Shown here: positions 17,459 through 26,315 of the stretch, piece by piece
Numbering within the stretch: position 1 is the stretch's first letter
Layout: every line of letters starts with the position of its first letter
DNA from: Fibrobacterota bacterium
GTDB lineage: Bacteria > Fibrobacterota > Chitinivibrionia > Chitinivibrionales > FEN-1185
Direction of reading: 5' to 3'
Length of the DNA stretch: 64,000 nucleotides
Assembly: GCA_003165595.1 (NCBI GenBank)
Contig: PLWQ01000019.1
Location: forward strand, 1 to 64,000
Program-made: the position numbers and the translations under genes
The notes under the pieces: generated by a model
What the model saw: only the letters and a program-made list of their open reading frames with translations
Databases searched by the model: none
What the model was told of the DNA's origin: nothing

Positions 17459-20400
17459 TTACCGGGGCAAAACGACACGAAACCCGTAGTCGTAGGTCCT
17501 CTTGGTCGGGGTGTCGACGCCGCGGAACGCTGAACGGTAGATAACGAAGCCGACTTTGTCATCAAACCACGAGCCTCCACGCACAATACGGGAGCTTCCC
17601 GAAGTCGCCCCCGTCGGATTGGTTGCCGGCGGTGCGGCATAAGGCCCGAGCCAGTCGTTGCACCACTGCCAGACATCACCGGTCATGTCGTAAAGCCCCC
17701 ATGCATTTGCCAGTTTTGTCGCGACCGGCTGAGTAAGGTTGGGGCTATTGGAATACGTCCATGCGCGGGCGTCTATGCCGGTGGTGTCGGGTCCCCACCA
17801 ATACTCTGTGGCGGAGCCTGCGCGACAGGCGTATTCCCATTGGGCCTCGGTTGGCAAACGGTATCCGTCTTTGGTAAAATCGGCCGCCCCTGTGTTGGTA
17901 TTGTAAACGGTATCCAAACCAGTAAGTTTACTTAAGGCATTGCAGAATTGAATTGCGTCGTACCAGGTTACCTGCTCAACCGGCTTTAGAAGGTTGCCTG
18001 TGTAATATGCCGGATTCGTTCCCATCACCGCCTGGTACTGTTCTTGCGTTACATCCGTCTCCTGCATTGCAAAAGCACTCAAAGTGACCTGATGCGGCGG
18101 TGCCGCCTCATAATCGTCGGAACTGTCTGATCCCATGACAAACATGCCGGCCGGGATATTCTTCATTACAATTGGCCTTTGCAGCCCGGACAGCGCTGGC
18201 GGATTGGCATTGGTATTCTTGACGCATCGGACACTGTACCCGTCAATAAAGTTGCTGGCGTTGCGGGTTGCTGCCGCGGACCTGCAGTTCATGTTGCAGC
18301 TCCATGGGCTGGTTATATTATACACCGTTGACGACCACCAATCTCCGTCGTTGTAAACGCCGTAGTATGTCCCGTCGATGCTGCGGGTACCGCAGGGAAG
18401 CGCCGTAAAACCGGTTGAATTCGTGGCGCCGACGTTCGGGGAGGCAAAATCCGCCGTACCGGCTTCTTTGAGCGGGCCGCCGGCCACACTCTCCCCGCCA
18501 AGGAATGTTGTGAGCGTGATCCAATCGGAGTCGGTGGGCACATGCCAGCCTTTTGGGGCAAGTTTGCCGGTGCTTACGGCATACCCATTGTATAACGCTC
18601 CATAAATATTGGTGGGGATCTGGGTCCTTTTTGAAAGGCCTGCTGGCGTCTCATTCTCGTACCAGCAATACCCCGGCGTTGTTAATGCGGCCCAGGCAGC
18701 GTTGTCCGTTACCAACGGTATTGGAGCCCCATCGTTGTATTTTCTGGTCTTAAGATTCTGCACCGTCCAAACCTGCGTCCCTATGGTAACAGCGTCGTAC
18801 ACGTTCCCGTCCGTATCGGTTACCGCGCCGGTGGAAATGACGGTGACCAGCGCGCCGTTGCTTGTTGCATTCGGTAAATTACCGTTCGATACCCTCACCG
18901 TATATGTTCCCGCATTGGTTGTCTGGACGCTTAGTATCGAATAGCTCGATGAAGTCGCTCCGGAAATTGCGTTACCCCCCAGGAACCATTGATAGGAAAG
19001 GGGAGAAGCGCCCGTCGCCGTCACGCTTAGTGTCATGCTCCTGCCGGCCGGTACGGCCTGTGATTGCGGTTGCAGAGTGATTGTCGGCGCCGTTGCTGTT
19101 GCTTGCGGCGTCGCGGTAGCCACCGCGCTCAATCCCGATTCCCCCGCCGCGTTCACCGCCGAAACCGCGAACGCGTACTGTGTGCCATTTGTCAAAGTCG
19201 TCACCTGTTTGGGTGACGTCACTCCGGTCACTTTCGTCCCGGTCGTCTTGTCTACCGTTGTCCCTGCCTTGTAGTACAGATTGTACGATGTCGCGCCGCT
19301 TACCGTGTTCCAGCTTATGGTCACACCGGCGCCGGCGGCGACCGCGGAATCCATCACGGGCGCGGAGGGGGAAGTGGGATTGGTATTCTTGACGCATCGG
19401 ACACTATAACCCCAGGTGTAGTAGGCTGTGGGGACAGAGTCATTCAATACATACTCAAATATGTAGCTCACAACAAGCCTCCACAAGCCCGATGTACTGT
19501 TCCGCGCTGAAGACCACCAGTAGCCGCCGGAATCAACGTTGCTGAAGCTGCCGTTGCCGAAACGATAACCGCCCCCAAGCGCCGAAAAGCCGCTGGTATT
19601 GCTGGCAGCTATATTGGGAGGAGCCCAATGCGCCGTACCGGTTTCTTTGAGCGGCCCTCCGGCTGCGTTCAGGCCGCCAACGAAAGCGGTCAATACGAGC
19701 CATTCTGAATCCGTGGGCACGTGCCAGCCTTTGGGAGCAAGCTTTCCTGTTTGAACGACATAGCCATTGTATAATGCGCCGAAAGAATTTCCATATGTTG
19801 CCGAATCGTCATACCAGCAATATCCGCCCGCCGCAAGATTGCTCCACGCGACATTGGCAGTTACCAACGGTATTGGTGAACCGTCATTATATCTCGTAGT
19901 TTTCAAGTTCTCTTTCATCCATATTTGCGTTCCGATAGTAACGGTTTGATACACATTTCCATCGGTATCGGTGACCGTACCGGTGTCGCCTCCCGCCTGG
20001 GGCGTCGCGGTCAGCACCGCACTCAATACCGATTCTCCCGACGCATTCACCGCCGAAACCGCGAACGCGTACTGTGTGCCGTTTGTCAATCCTGTCACTT
20101 GCTTTGGAGAGGTCACTCCCGCGAGCTTCGTAGCGGTTGTTAGGGGAACGGTTGTTCCGGCGGCGTAATAAAGATTGTATGAAGATGCGCCGCTTACGGT
20201 GTTCCAACTCACCGTCACGCTGCCGTCTCCTGCCGTTGCGTTTGAAATTGCGGGAGCGGAAGGAATGACCAATGCCGCCTGCGGAATCGTGGTCTGCACC
20301 ACGCTCAATTTCGACTCGCCGGCGCCGTTCACCGTGGACACCGCGAACGCATACGTCGTGCCGTTTGTCAATCCAATCACCAGCTTTGGAGAATTCACTC

Positions 20401-20638
20401 CCGAAAGCTTAATTGCGCTCGCGATATCAATGGTTGTTCCCGCATTATAATACAGGTCATACGAGGACGCTCCGTCAACCGTAGTCCAGAATACGGTGGC
20501 GGTGCCGTCTCCCGGCGTCACGCCGGTAATTGCGGGAGCCGGCGTCGGCAGCACGCCCAGATCTCCCGGCAGTTTTGCGCATCCGAAAAACAACGGGAAC
20601 AACAACAAGAGCCACGGAACGCAGGACGATCGTGTCAT
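17459..20638 (-). CDS. Multidomain lipoprotein: fibronectin III, FISUMP x2, Ig-like and FGE-fold domains
   Basis: 1059 residues. Lipoprotein signal (LLFPLFFGC, Cys20). Order: two FN3 domains (about 32-210), FISUMP domain 1 (about 217-415; TVTIGTQIWMKENLKTTRYN, GWHVPTDSEW, YSVRCVKN), FN3 (420-510), Ig-like (515-600; YQWFLGGNAISG), FISUMP 2 (605-820), then a formylglycine-generating-enzyme/SUMF1 fold (830-1059; MGSD, RLPTEAQWEYACRAG, VRGGSWFD). FGE catalysis needs a Cys pair near the C-terminal GFRC motif; here it reads YGFRVVLPR, so this is probably a non-enzymatic sugar- or protein-binding fold. Likely surface adhesin. Lies 29 bases downstream of the CsgG-PEGA gene on the same strand. Confidence 0.88.
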   Translation of the reverse strand: MTRSSCVPWLLLLFPLFFGCAKLPGDLGVLPTPAPAITGVTPGDGTATVFWTTVDGASSYDLYYNAGTTIDIASAIKLSGVNSPKLVIGLTNGTTYAFAVSTVNGAGESKLSVVQTTIPQAALVIPSAPAISNATAGDGSVTVSWNTVSGASSYNLYYAAGTTVPLTTATKLAGVTSPKQVTGLTNGTQYAFAVSAVNASGESVLSAVLTATPQAGGDTGTVTDTDGNVYQTVTIGTQIWMKENLKTTRYNDGSPIPLVTANVAWSNLAAGGYCWYDDSATYGNSFGALYNGYVVQTGKLAPKGWHVPTDSEWLVLTAFVGGLNAAGGPLKETGTAHWAPPNIAASNTSGFSALGGGYRFGNGSFSNVDSGGYWWSSARNSTSGLWRLVVSYIFEYVLNDSVPTAYYTWGYSVRCVKNTNPTSPSAPVMDSAVAAGAGVTISWNTVSGATSYNLYYKAGTTVDKTTGTKVTGVTSPKQVTTLTNGTQYAFAVSAVNAAGESGLSAVATATPQATATAPTITLQPQSQAVPAGRSMTLSVTATGASPLSYQWFLGGNAISGATSSSYSILSVQTTNAGTYTVRVSNGNLPNATSNGALVTVISTGAVTDTDGNVYDAVTIGTQVWTVQNLKTRKYNDGAPIPLVTDNAAWAALTTPGYCWYENETPAGLSKRTQIPTNIYGALYNGYAVSTGKLAPKGWHVPTDSDWITLTTFLGGESVAGGPLKEAGTADFASPNVGATNSTGFTALPCGTRSIDGTYYGVYNDGDWWSSTVYNITSPWSCNMNCRSAAATRNASNFIDGYSVRCVKNTNANPPALSGLQRPIVMKNIPAGMFVMGSDSSDDYEAAPPHQVTLSAFAMQETDVTQEQYQAVMGTNPAYYTGNLLKPVEQVTWYDAIQFCNALSKLTGLDTVYNTNTGAADFTKDGYRLPTEAQWEYACRAGSATEYWWGPDTTGIDARAWTYSNSPNLTQPVATKLANAWGLYDMTGDVWQWCNDWLGPYAAPPATNPTGATSGSSRIVRGGSWFDDKVGFVIYRSAFRGVDTPTKRTYDYGFRVVLPR

Positions 20639-20667
20639 GAAAGTATCCTTTGGCTACAGTCCCTTTG

Positions 20668-21831
20668 TCAAAATGCGAAACTGATTGCAAATCCGGCCGC
20701 GAATACGCCGGCGGCGATATAACACACATTTCTGATTGTGTTGAAATTCCGCGCATCTGCGGCGTTCGTGTTGAGTTGGCCCTGATAATCACTCGTATTG
20801 GAATAGCCGGAATTCACGTACTGCTTTTTCAAATCCGCGTCATGGTTGATTCTATCCTGTTCCATGGAGTTGAACACCACGCCCGCGACCGCTGACCCGG
20901 CGGCTAGCAGGCCGAAAACAATCTTTGGGGCAACGCTGTGCTTTTTGCGCGGTTCGCCTGAGCCCTTCGCCGCTACGGTCTTCACCGGTGCGGGCTTTGC
21001 AGCCTCAGCCGCCGTCCTGCCGGCGGATTCGACGGAATCCTTCCAGACTTTTGTATGGTTCAGGTTGAACGTGTCGGCCACCTGCTCACCGGAAGAAACG
21101 GAAACGACCGTATCGAGCCCATTGTATCCGTCAAGCTGGATGGCGAGGGAATGGCTGCCGGCGTCCAGCGTGTCCCTGGAGTACGGTGTCACACCATTGT
21201 CAACCTTGTCCACAAAGATCCTCGCTCCGGGAGGAACGGTCCGGACGCGCAGGGAGCCTGGGGCCGGGGACGGGGCTTCCGGAGGCGCCATTGAAGCCAC
21301 TGCGCCGCTTTTGCCCGTGCTCGCGGCTATCTTTTCGGCAATCGAAGGAACGGACTTCGTGAGAACGTCTTCGATGGAGCACCGGCAATCGACGCTGGTT
21401 GTGTAGATGATCTGGGCGGTCCGTACGTCTATGATGCGGATATCGAGCGTATACATGCTTCCGAGTTTGCCCACGGTGCCGGCAACGATCTGTGAAACGC
21501 CGAGAACCTGGCCTATCTCCACCAGGCATTGGTCGGAGGTGCAGCCGGCGTGCTGAAAGCCCTGTTCCTTGAGAATGTCCTGCATTGATTGACGTTCGAG
21601 AACATTGAACGTGCCGGCCTTGAACAGATTGGTGCGCAGCCGGTCGCTCACGATGGCAGCCGATTCCTGGTCCACGCCCCGGCCGACGAGATCGGAAACC
21701 GCAATGTTCGTCTTGGTTTGCGATGAAGCCCCCAATGCAAAAAGGTTCAGAAGAAGAAGACCGTTGTAAAGGAAAGATGATTTCAGGCGCACGGGAGCCC
21801 GGGAAAAATGCAAACGCAGTGTTTCCATCAT
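20668..21831 (-). CDS. Exported CsgG-like protein with PEGA domain
   Basis: Start set at the ATG-ATG at 21831, which gives a signal peptide (FLYNGLLLLNLFALGASS); the frame stays open 48 codons further upstream without a better start. 387 residues: CsgG/GNA1162-like domain (about 40-165; NIAVSDLVGRGVD, FNVLERQSMQDILKEQG, GVSQIVAGTVGKLG), a PEGA domain (about 195-265; VRTVPPGARIFVDKVDNG), a Lys/Ala linker and two C-terminal hydrophobic helices. Likely an envelope protein; the PEGA domain suggests cell-wall or glycan contact. Forms an apparent operon with the FISUMP/FGE lipoprotein just downstream, so it may help display it. Confidence 0.82.
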   Translation of the reverse strand: MMETLRLHFSRAPVRLKSSFLYNGLLLLNLFALGASSQTKTNIAVSDLVGRGVDQESAAIVSDRLRTNLFKAGTFNVLERQSMQDILKEQGFQHAGCTSDQCLVEIGQVLGVSQIVAGTVGKLGSMYTLDIRIIDVRTAQIIYTTSVDCRCSIEDVLTKSVPSIAEKIAASTGKSGAVASMAPPEAPSPAPGSLRVRTVPPGARIFVDKVDNGVTPYSRDTLDAGSHSLAIQLDGYNGLDTVVSVSSGEQVADTFNLNHTKVWKDSVESAGRTAAEAAKPAPVKTVAAKGSGEPRKKHSVAPKIVFGLLAAGSAVAGVVFNSMEQDRINHDADLKKQYVNSGYSNTSDYQGQLNTNAADARNFNTIRNVCYIAAGVFAAGFAISFAF

Positions 21832-22044
21832 GACAAAACCCTTTTGGGAAGGTATCTGTACGTAAATGCCGATTTTTCTCTGGAGTAAGACCTCGGGCTG
21901 TAACAGAATACGATTGTAACACGGCTTGTTAAAAAAGACAAGGTATTTAGTCAACAGGAGAGGATGCTGGAACAATCTGTTCTTGTCATTTTGAGGTGAG
22001 GAAATGAAGAATCTGCCAGCGTGTGAGGGTACGGGGCCGGCTCG

Positions 22045-22461
22045 TCACGCCGCCAGAAAATCTCTCCAATTATCGACTCTGGTCTCCGCACCGCATTTGT
22101 AACAAATCAGAGTCACTTCTTCGCCCAGAAACTGCCTTGTTGGTTGTCCCCCGGCCAGAATTTTATCGGTAAATTTTGCTTTGTAATTTTCCGCGGTTCG
22201 AACCTGACGGCCGCATTTCGGGCATTTAAGCCTGTTCTCGGCGACAGCTTCCAACAGTTCGGGGCATGGGCTGGTGCCGGTGTCGCGGTTGCCGGGGTTT
22301 TTGAAAGTGACCAGCCTTAGCGACCGGTCCCTCGACACTTCTTGATACTTAGGGTTGTCGCGAAGCCAGTCCATGATTATTTGATCAAAAGGAACCGGGC
22401 TTTCGCGAAAAGTAACAGCCGCCTCGGGGGCAAACGTTACGGGTGGAGTTCCAAGGTTCAT
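22045..22461 (-). CDS. Small zinc-ribbon protein
   Basis: 138 residues from ATG 22461, preceded by AAGGGG at good spacing (a longer open frame to 22671 has no such site). Two CxxC pairs, CPKC and CYKC, about 45 residues apart in the C-terminal half form a likely zinc ribbon. The N-terminal half contains a DWLRDNPKYQEVSRDRS helix. No specific family recognised; probably cytoplasmic and nucleic-acid or protein binding. Alone on this strand, about 300 bases from the next gene. Confidence 0.65.
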   Translation of the reverse strand: MNLGTPPVTFAPEAAVTFRESPVPFDQIIMDWLRDNPKYQEVSRDRSLRLVTFKNPGNRDTGTSPCPELLEAVAENRLKCPKCGRQVRTAENYKAKFTDKILAGGQPTRQFLGEEVTLICYKCGAETRVDNWRDFLAA

Positions 22462-22785
22462 GATTTTCCCCTTTACAACAATATATATGCGGCCTCCCCG
22501 GATCTTTGTGTTTCTCAAGAACAACGGCTTGAGCCAAAAAAGGTGATGTCTTTGCGGTGCGGCTGTGGAGTAAACAACCACGGCCAGAGACCGTGGCATT
22601 ATTTCACCCCTGAAAGGGGTGGGCAGTTCAAAGTCGACAGTGGAAGTTATTGGAGAAACGCCCGATAGCAAGGGCGTGTTACAATCGGCCCGATGCCCAA
22701 CTCCTCACCTACTTGTTGCGGCAGGCGTGCCCGCCCTGCACGCGCTCAGCAATCCCAAATCGTATCCCGGATTCACGGACTTCTG
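22462..22785. other. Intergenic region with stem-loops
   Basis: 324 bases without a supported gene. It contains CCACGG/CCGTGG (about 22579-22597) followed by CACCCCT-GAA-AGGGGTG (about 22603-22620), two adjacent hairpins, and GCTCAGCAATCCCAAA (22744-22759), which also occurs at 4157-4172. Possibly remnants of the same class of extragenic repeats. Confidence 0.45.
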
Positions 22786-23838
22786 TCAGCGGACAACCAT
22801 TTTTCCCGCGCCCAAAATCCCCTTGCCTCCCTTGATAGCAAATAGGTAAATGCCTTTTGACAAACGCTCCATGATATGCCCGTGCGCAAGACCGGCGGGG
22901 CCGGATTGCAAAGACGTGACAGCGGCGACTCTTCCGTCCAAATCATAGACAACGAACGAAAGTTTTTCCAAGGTCATGGACGAGGGGACCTTTATCGCAA
23001 CAGAATTGTCAATTTGAGAAACTACCGTGAGATTTGTCGCTTCTCCCGCTCCATTCCCGATGGTCCTGATAACGGCGGACGGCGCAGGCTCCAGAAAAGT
23101 AACCACACTGTTTAGAACGGAAATGCCGCCTACCGTGGTAGCTATTCTCGATATCGAGAAGCTTGTATTCTTCGGCAGAGTCGTGTCTTCCCAACTGAAA
23201 TTCGTCGTAGTCATCGTATATGCCGAAGTGAGCACCGTGCCCAGCCAGGTCGAGTCGGTTTGTGTAGTTACACTTTTGAAACGCAGTGCTTGGGAAAAAG
23301 TCTTCCAGGGCAACACGAGTTTTCCTGTGCCATCGAACGTTACCGTTCTTATCCCGTCGATTTTCGACACAAGTGCCGTATTCAAAGCCGGGGTGGTGTC
23401 GCGGTACCCGAAGACGTCGGTGAATGAATTACCAAATGCAAGTGTGCGTAAGTCCATCAATTCCGGATTGAAATAGACAACGGTTTGAAGGCTGTCGGCA
23501 AACCCCAAAAGCATGAGGCTATCGTTGGCAATATGGTAATAGGTGTACTCGGTAAGGGTACCCCGGGAAAGGAGGGCGTCGGTTGCCGACGGGAATTTCG
23601 AGAAATAGGGAGTGCCTGCCGCCGGGAGCGCCTGGGCATCTGAGTTTATGGTATCGCGTACCGTCAACGGAATCGTCCAAGTCACGTTGGCGCCGGCAGG
23701 GCCTTCCGAAACCCCGGCCGTATCGCAACTTACCGAAAGGATTTTTCCCGCGCCAAACAATCCCTGACTGAATGGTTGGGCCTTGACAATAAGCACCGTT
23801 GCCGTCAATAGAATTATTCCAACGTTCCGGATATGCAT
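22786..23838 (-). CDS. Exported protein with type IX-like C-terminal sorting domain
   Basis: 350 residues from ATG 23838, preceded by GGGAGG. Signal peptide about 1-21 (IILLTATVLIVKAQ). The body is beta-rich with no recognised domain; segments such as SVSCDTAGVSEGPAG and FSWEDTTLPKNTSFS suggest a surface protein. The last 80 residues (LSFVVYDLDGRVAAVTS, LSKGIYLFAIKGGKGILGAGKMVVR in part) fit a T9SS type A-like sorting domain, comparable to the GH16-fold protein here. Probably secreted to the cell surface. Confidence 0.7.
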   Translation of the reverse strand: MHIRNVGIILLTATVLIVKAQPFSQGLFGAGKILSVSCDTAGVSEGPAGANVTWTIPLTVRDTINSDAQALPAAGTPYFSKFPSATDALLSRGTLTEYTYYHIANDSLMLLGFADSLQTVVYFNPELMDLRTLAFGNSFTDVFGYRDTTPALNTALVSKIDGIRTVTFDGTGKLVLPWKTFSQALRFKSVTTQTDSTWLGTVLTSAYTMTTTNFSWEDTTLPKNTSFSISRIATTVGGISVLNSVVTFLEPAPSAVIRTIGNGAGEATNLTVVSQIDNSVAIKVPSSMTLEKLSFVVYDLDGRVAAVTSLQSGPAGLAHGHIMERLSKGIYLFAIKGGKGILGAGKMVVR

Positions 23839-24288
23839 CGTGCCTCCCTTCGCATCTTTTTGAGGTAGGAAAATCCTCTCCTGGAACACCTTTCCGCGCC
23901 TTCAGATGTTGTAAATCAAATTAACAGATCATAAGGAAGCAACTACGATGCCATTCAAGATCGAGGGTGAAAAAGGGGGGTGAAACGACGGTGATGTTGG
24001 CCGTTCACGGGGGTGCGCTCGGTTCCCGTATGGAGCGCGAGACTTTTGGCAGGAATGATTATTGATTCCCGGATTCACCATTGATTTTGTCCAGCGCGAA
24101 CAAGCATCAGAGGGAAGCCTGGTTCTTTACCGGCGGGTCACGCGCCGTTTCTTGAGACGGGAGAACAATGGCATGGTAATAGCTGGCTCTTACATTCAGC
24201 GGAACCGGCTGCGCCGCCCAAGGATGTTCCATAGGAGCGTTGTCGGCCGCAGGAAGAAATTGTTTGTTGCTTGAAAGAAGGAGAAACA
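23839..24288. other. Intergenic region upstream of the ferredoxins
   Basis: 450 bases between divergent genes. Contains repeat family D copy 1 (24083-24137). No ORF with a credible ribosome site and no clear promoter was found, although promoters for both flanking genes are expected here. Confidence 0.45.
24083..24137 (+). repeat. Dispersed repeat family D, copy 1
   Basis: Shares CAGCGCGAACAAGCAT(C/T)AGAG and GAAGCCTG, then GGTTCTTTAC, with 31361-31424. The second copy has a few extra bases between the blocks. Copy 1 is upstream of a ferredoxin gene, copy 2 lies between two convergent stop codons. Confidence 0.7.
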
Positions 24289-24480
24289 ATGGAAGCCGCC
24301 GTGGACAGGAAGAGATGCCTCGGGTGTGAATCATGCTCGCAAATTTGCCCGGCGGTTTTTTCGATGGGTGAAGACGGTTTTGCTCTGGGCCCCTCGCGGC
24401 CCGTCAAGCCGGAACACGAAGACATTTGCAGGCTGGCCGACGAGAACTGCCCGATGGAAGCGATCCTCATCACGGAGTAA
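24289..24480 (+). CDS. Small [4Fe-4S] ferredoxin
   Basis: 63 residues from ATG 24289, chosen because AAGGAG sits at ideal spacing; an ATG six codons upstream is less likely. The motif CLGCESCSQICP (CxxCxxCxxxCP) plus a distal CP (DENCPMEAI) matches monocluster ferredoxins of the Thermotoga type. Low-potential electron carrier, cytoplasmic. Followed by a paralog 110 bases on and lying next to the Rnf operon, which is a ferredoxin:NAD oxidoreductase, so it is a plausible redox partner (inference from position). Confidence 0.88.
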   Translation: MEAAVDRKRCLGCESCSQICPAVFSMGEDGFALGPSRPVKPEHEDICRLADENCPMEAILITE

Positions 24481-24590
24481 GCGACCGCCGCCATAGGCAC
24501 AGCCACAAAAGGAAATTCGAGGTAGCGCGTAATGAATGCGTCAGCCGCGCCGCCCAACAAAACCATATCCCCGGAACCAAGGAGTTCCCC

Positions 24591-24782
24591 ATGAAGGTTT
24601 CAATCGACGAAACATTATGTACAGGGTGTGAATTGTGCGTGGACATTTGCCCGCTGGTCTTTACAATGGAAGAGGGCCCTTGTCCCAAAGCTCCGCCATG
24701 GCCCGTTCCTGCAGAGCACGAACCGTGCTGCGCCGATGCCGCGGGGCGTTGTCCGGTGGAGGCGATAGCGGTGGCGGAGTGA
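24591..24782 (+). CDS. Second small [4Fe-4S] ferredoxin
   Basis: 63 residues from ATG 24591 behind AAGGAG. The N-terminal cluster motif is CTGCELCVDICP and the distal motif is RCPVEAI, as in the neighbour, but the loop is Pro/Cys-rich (EGPCPKAPPWP, EPCCADA), adding extra cysteines absent in the first. Clearly a paralog diverged in the loop; the two may differ in potential or partner. Same strand, 110-base gap, so probably co-transcribed. Confidence 0.87.
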   Translation: MKVSIDETLCTGCELCVDICPLVFTMEEGPCPKAPPWPVPAEHEPCCADAAGRCPVEAIAVAE

Positions 24783-25061
24783 TACTGGCGAAAGGCAGGT
24801 CGGGTGATCAAGCATTACCCAGGCCGGCATTTTTGGGGAATACCTTGTTTACATGACCATCGAGAATGCGGTTTTCCAGGATTCAAGCAAGCACAATCTC
24901 TTCATAAACCATCTTATCTTGCAAAGCTGAACTTGACAATTGTGGGGAGGGTTTTGCCCGGCATTCCCACTGTGCCGGCGCCTGCCGCGTATTCCTTGCA
25001 TTGTCTGCACATCAATTGTAGAATTGATGGTTCAGATCCCTTGCCTAAACCAGGAGAATCC

Positions 25062-25217
25062 GTGAAAACGTTCAAGGTTACGCTAAAGGACAGGCCGGAG
25101 CCCGAGATAATTAATGCTGAAAAATGCAAGGTATCTTTGGACCAAATTTATTTTGGTGATAGGGACACAATTTTCCTTTTGGAAAATGTCATCTCGGTGG
25201 AGAAACTTTCCGTCTGA
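25062..25217 (+). CDS. 51-residue protein, GTG start, unknown function
   Basis: A GTG at 25062 preceded by AGGAG at 6 bases opens a 51-residue ORF beginning MKTFKVTLKDRPEPEIINAE and ending in ENVISVEKLSV. The strong ribosome site and alternating charged/hydrophobic composition (two-strand beta-like) argue that it is real despite its size. No family recognised; one Cys. It lies between the second ferredoxin and the convergent rnf operon. Confidence 0.6.
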   Translation: MKTFKVTLKDRPEPEIINAEKCKVSLDQIYFGDRDTIFLLENVISVEKLSV

Positions 25218-25293
25218 TCTCTCGCTCCATTTTTCACGCTGCACCCGGCCGGCAATCCGAAATGCCTGCGAGCAGTTCCCGCCCCGGCTCCAA

Positions 25294-26313
25294 CTAGACC
25301 CTCATCACCCTTCTCCTGCTGTCTTCAACGTATCCCAGACCGCCCCACATGGCGATGGCGTGGACGGGGCAGGTATTGAGGCAGAGGCCGCAGCCGATGC
25401 ACTTTTCCTTGTTGACAACATGGCGGCGTCCCTTTTCTCCGGCGATGGCATCGGTGGGGCACGAAGGCACGCAGTCGCCGCAGCCGGTGCAATTGGCGTC
25501 GATGTTCACCTTCGGGCGGAATTTGACGAGATCGACAAAACAGTTGGACGGACAGGTGTGTGCGGCTACGACGAAGTTCTCCCCAAGAGAGTAGTCAAGC
25601 ACGGGAAGGTTGTTTCCCATGGTGATGGCGCCGGAGGGAGTTGCCTTGACGCACAGAGTACAGGCGGTACAGCCGACGGCGCAATATTTCTTGACGCGCG
25701 TACCGCGGTCGTGGTTGACGCACGAGAGATATATCTTGTGCACCCTTGGAATCAGGTCGATGACGCTTCGTGGGCAGGCGCGCACGCACAACCCGCAGCC
25801 GGTGCAGGCGTCCGGGTCCACCACGGCGACCCCGTTGCCGCTCACGTGAATCGCGTCGAAGGGACACGCGGTAACGCAGCTTTCAAGGCCAAGGCAGCTA
25901 TCGGCGCAGGTCTTGTGGCCGTTGCCCGCAAGGATTGCCGCATGGCAATCCTTGATACCGTCGTACACGCAACGGTGCGCCGCCTCCTTGTCGCCGCCCT
26001 TGCAGTGGACAACGGCCATCACGGGGTCCAGCGGCGTTATTGCTATCCCCAGGATGTCGGCGATTTCATGCGCGGATTTGGCTCCTCCGGGAATGCAGCC
26101 TGTGGCTTCGGCCTTGCCTTCGGCGACCGCGCGCGCAAAGTCGGCGCAGGTGGCATACCCACATGCGCCGCAATCGACGTTCGGCAGCGCGAGGATGATC
26201 TTTTTAATATTCGCGTCGGCATGGGCGTAGGAAGTTCTCGACAAGGCTCCGAGCGCGGCGCCGAAAATGAGACCGAGAATCCCGAGAAAGAGGAGCGGAA
26301 GTGTAATCGCCAT
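25294..26313 (-). CDS. rnfB: Rnf complex subunit B, multi-cluster ferredoxin subunit
   Basis: 339 residues. Membrane anchor (about 4-26), then the Fe-S domain NVDCGACGYATCADF with C-x2-C-x4-C spacing, then a row of ferredoxin motifs: CADSCLGLESCVTACP, CTGCGLCVRACP, CAVGCTACTLC-VKATP, CTGCGDCVPSCP and CIGCGLCLNTCP. The third lacks its final Cys (T in place of C), so that cluster is degenerate. RnfB accepts electrons from ferredoxin for Na+/H+-coupled NAD reduction at the inner membrane. Last gene of rnfCDGEAB; 2 bases after rnfA. Confidence 0.93.
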   Translation of the reverse strand: MAITLPLLFLGILGLIFGAALGALSRTSYAHADANIKKIILALPNVDCGACGYATCADFARAVAEGKAEATGCIPGGAKSAHEIADILGIAITPLDPVMAVVHCKGGDKEAAHRCVYDGIKDCHAAILAGNGHKTCADSCLGLESCVTACPFDAIHVSGNGVAVVDPDACTGCGLCVRACPRSVIDLIPRVHKIYLSCVNHDRGTRVKKYCAVGCTACTLCVKATPSGAITMGNNLPVLDYSLGENFVVAAHTCPSNCFVDLVKFRPKVNIDANCTGCGDCVPSCPTDAIAGEKGRRHVVNKEKCIGCGLCLNTCPVHAIAMWGGLGYVEDSRRRVMRV

Positions 26314-26315
26314 GG

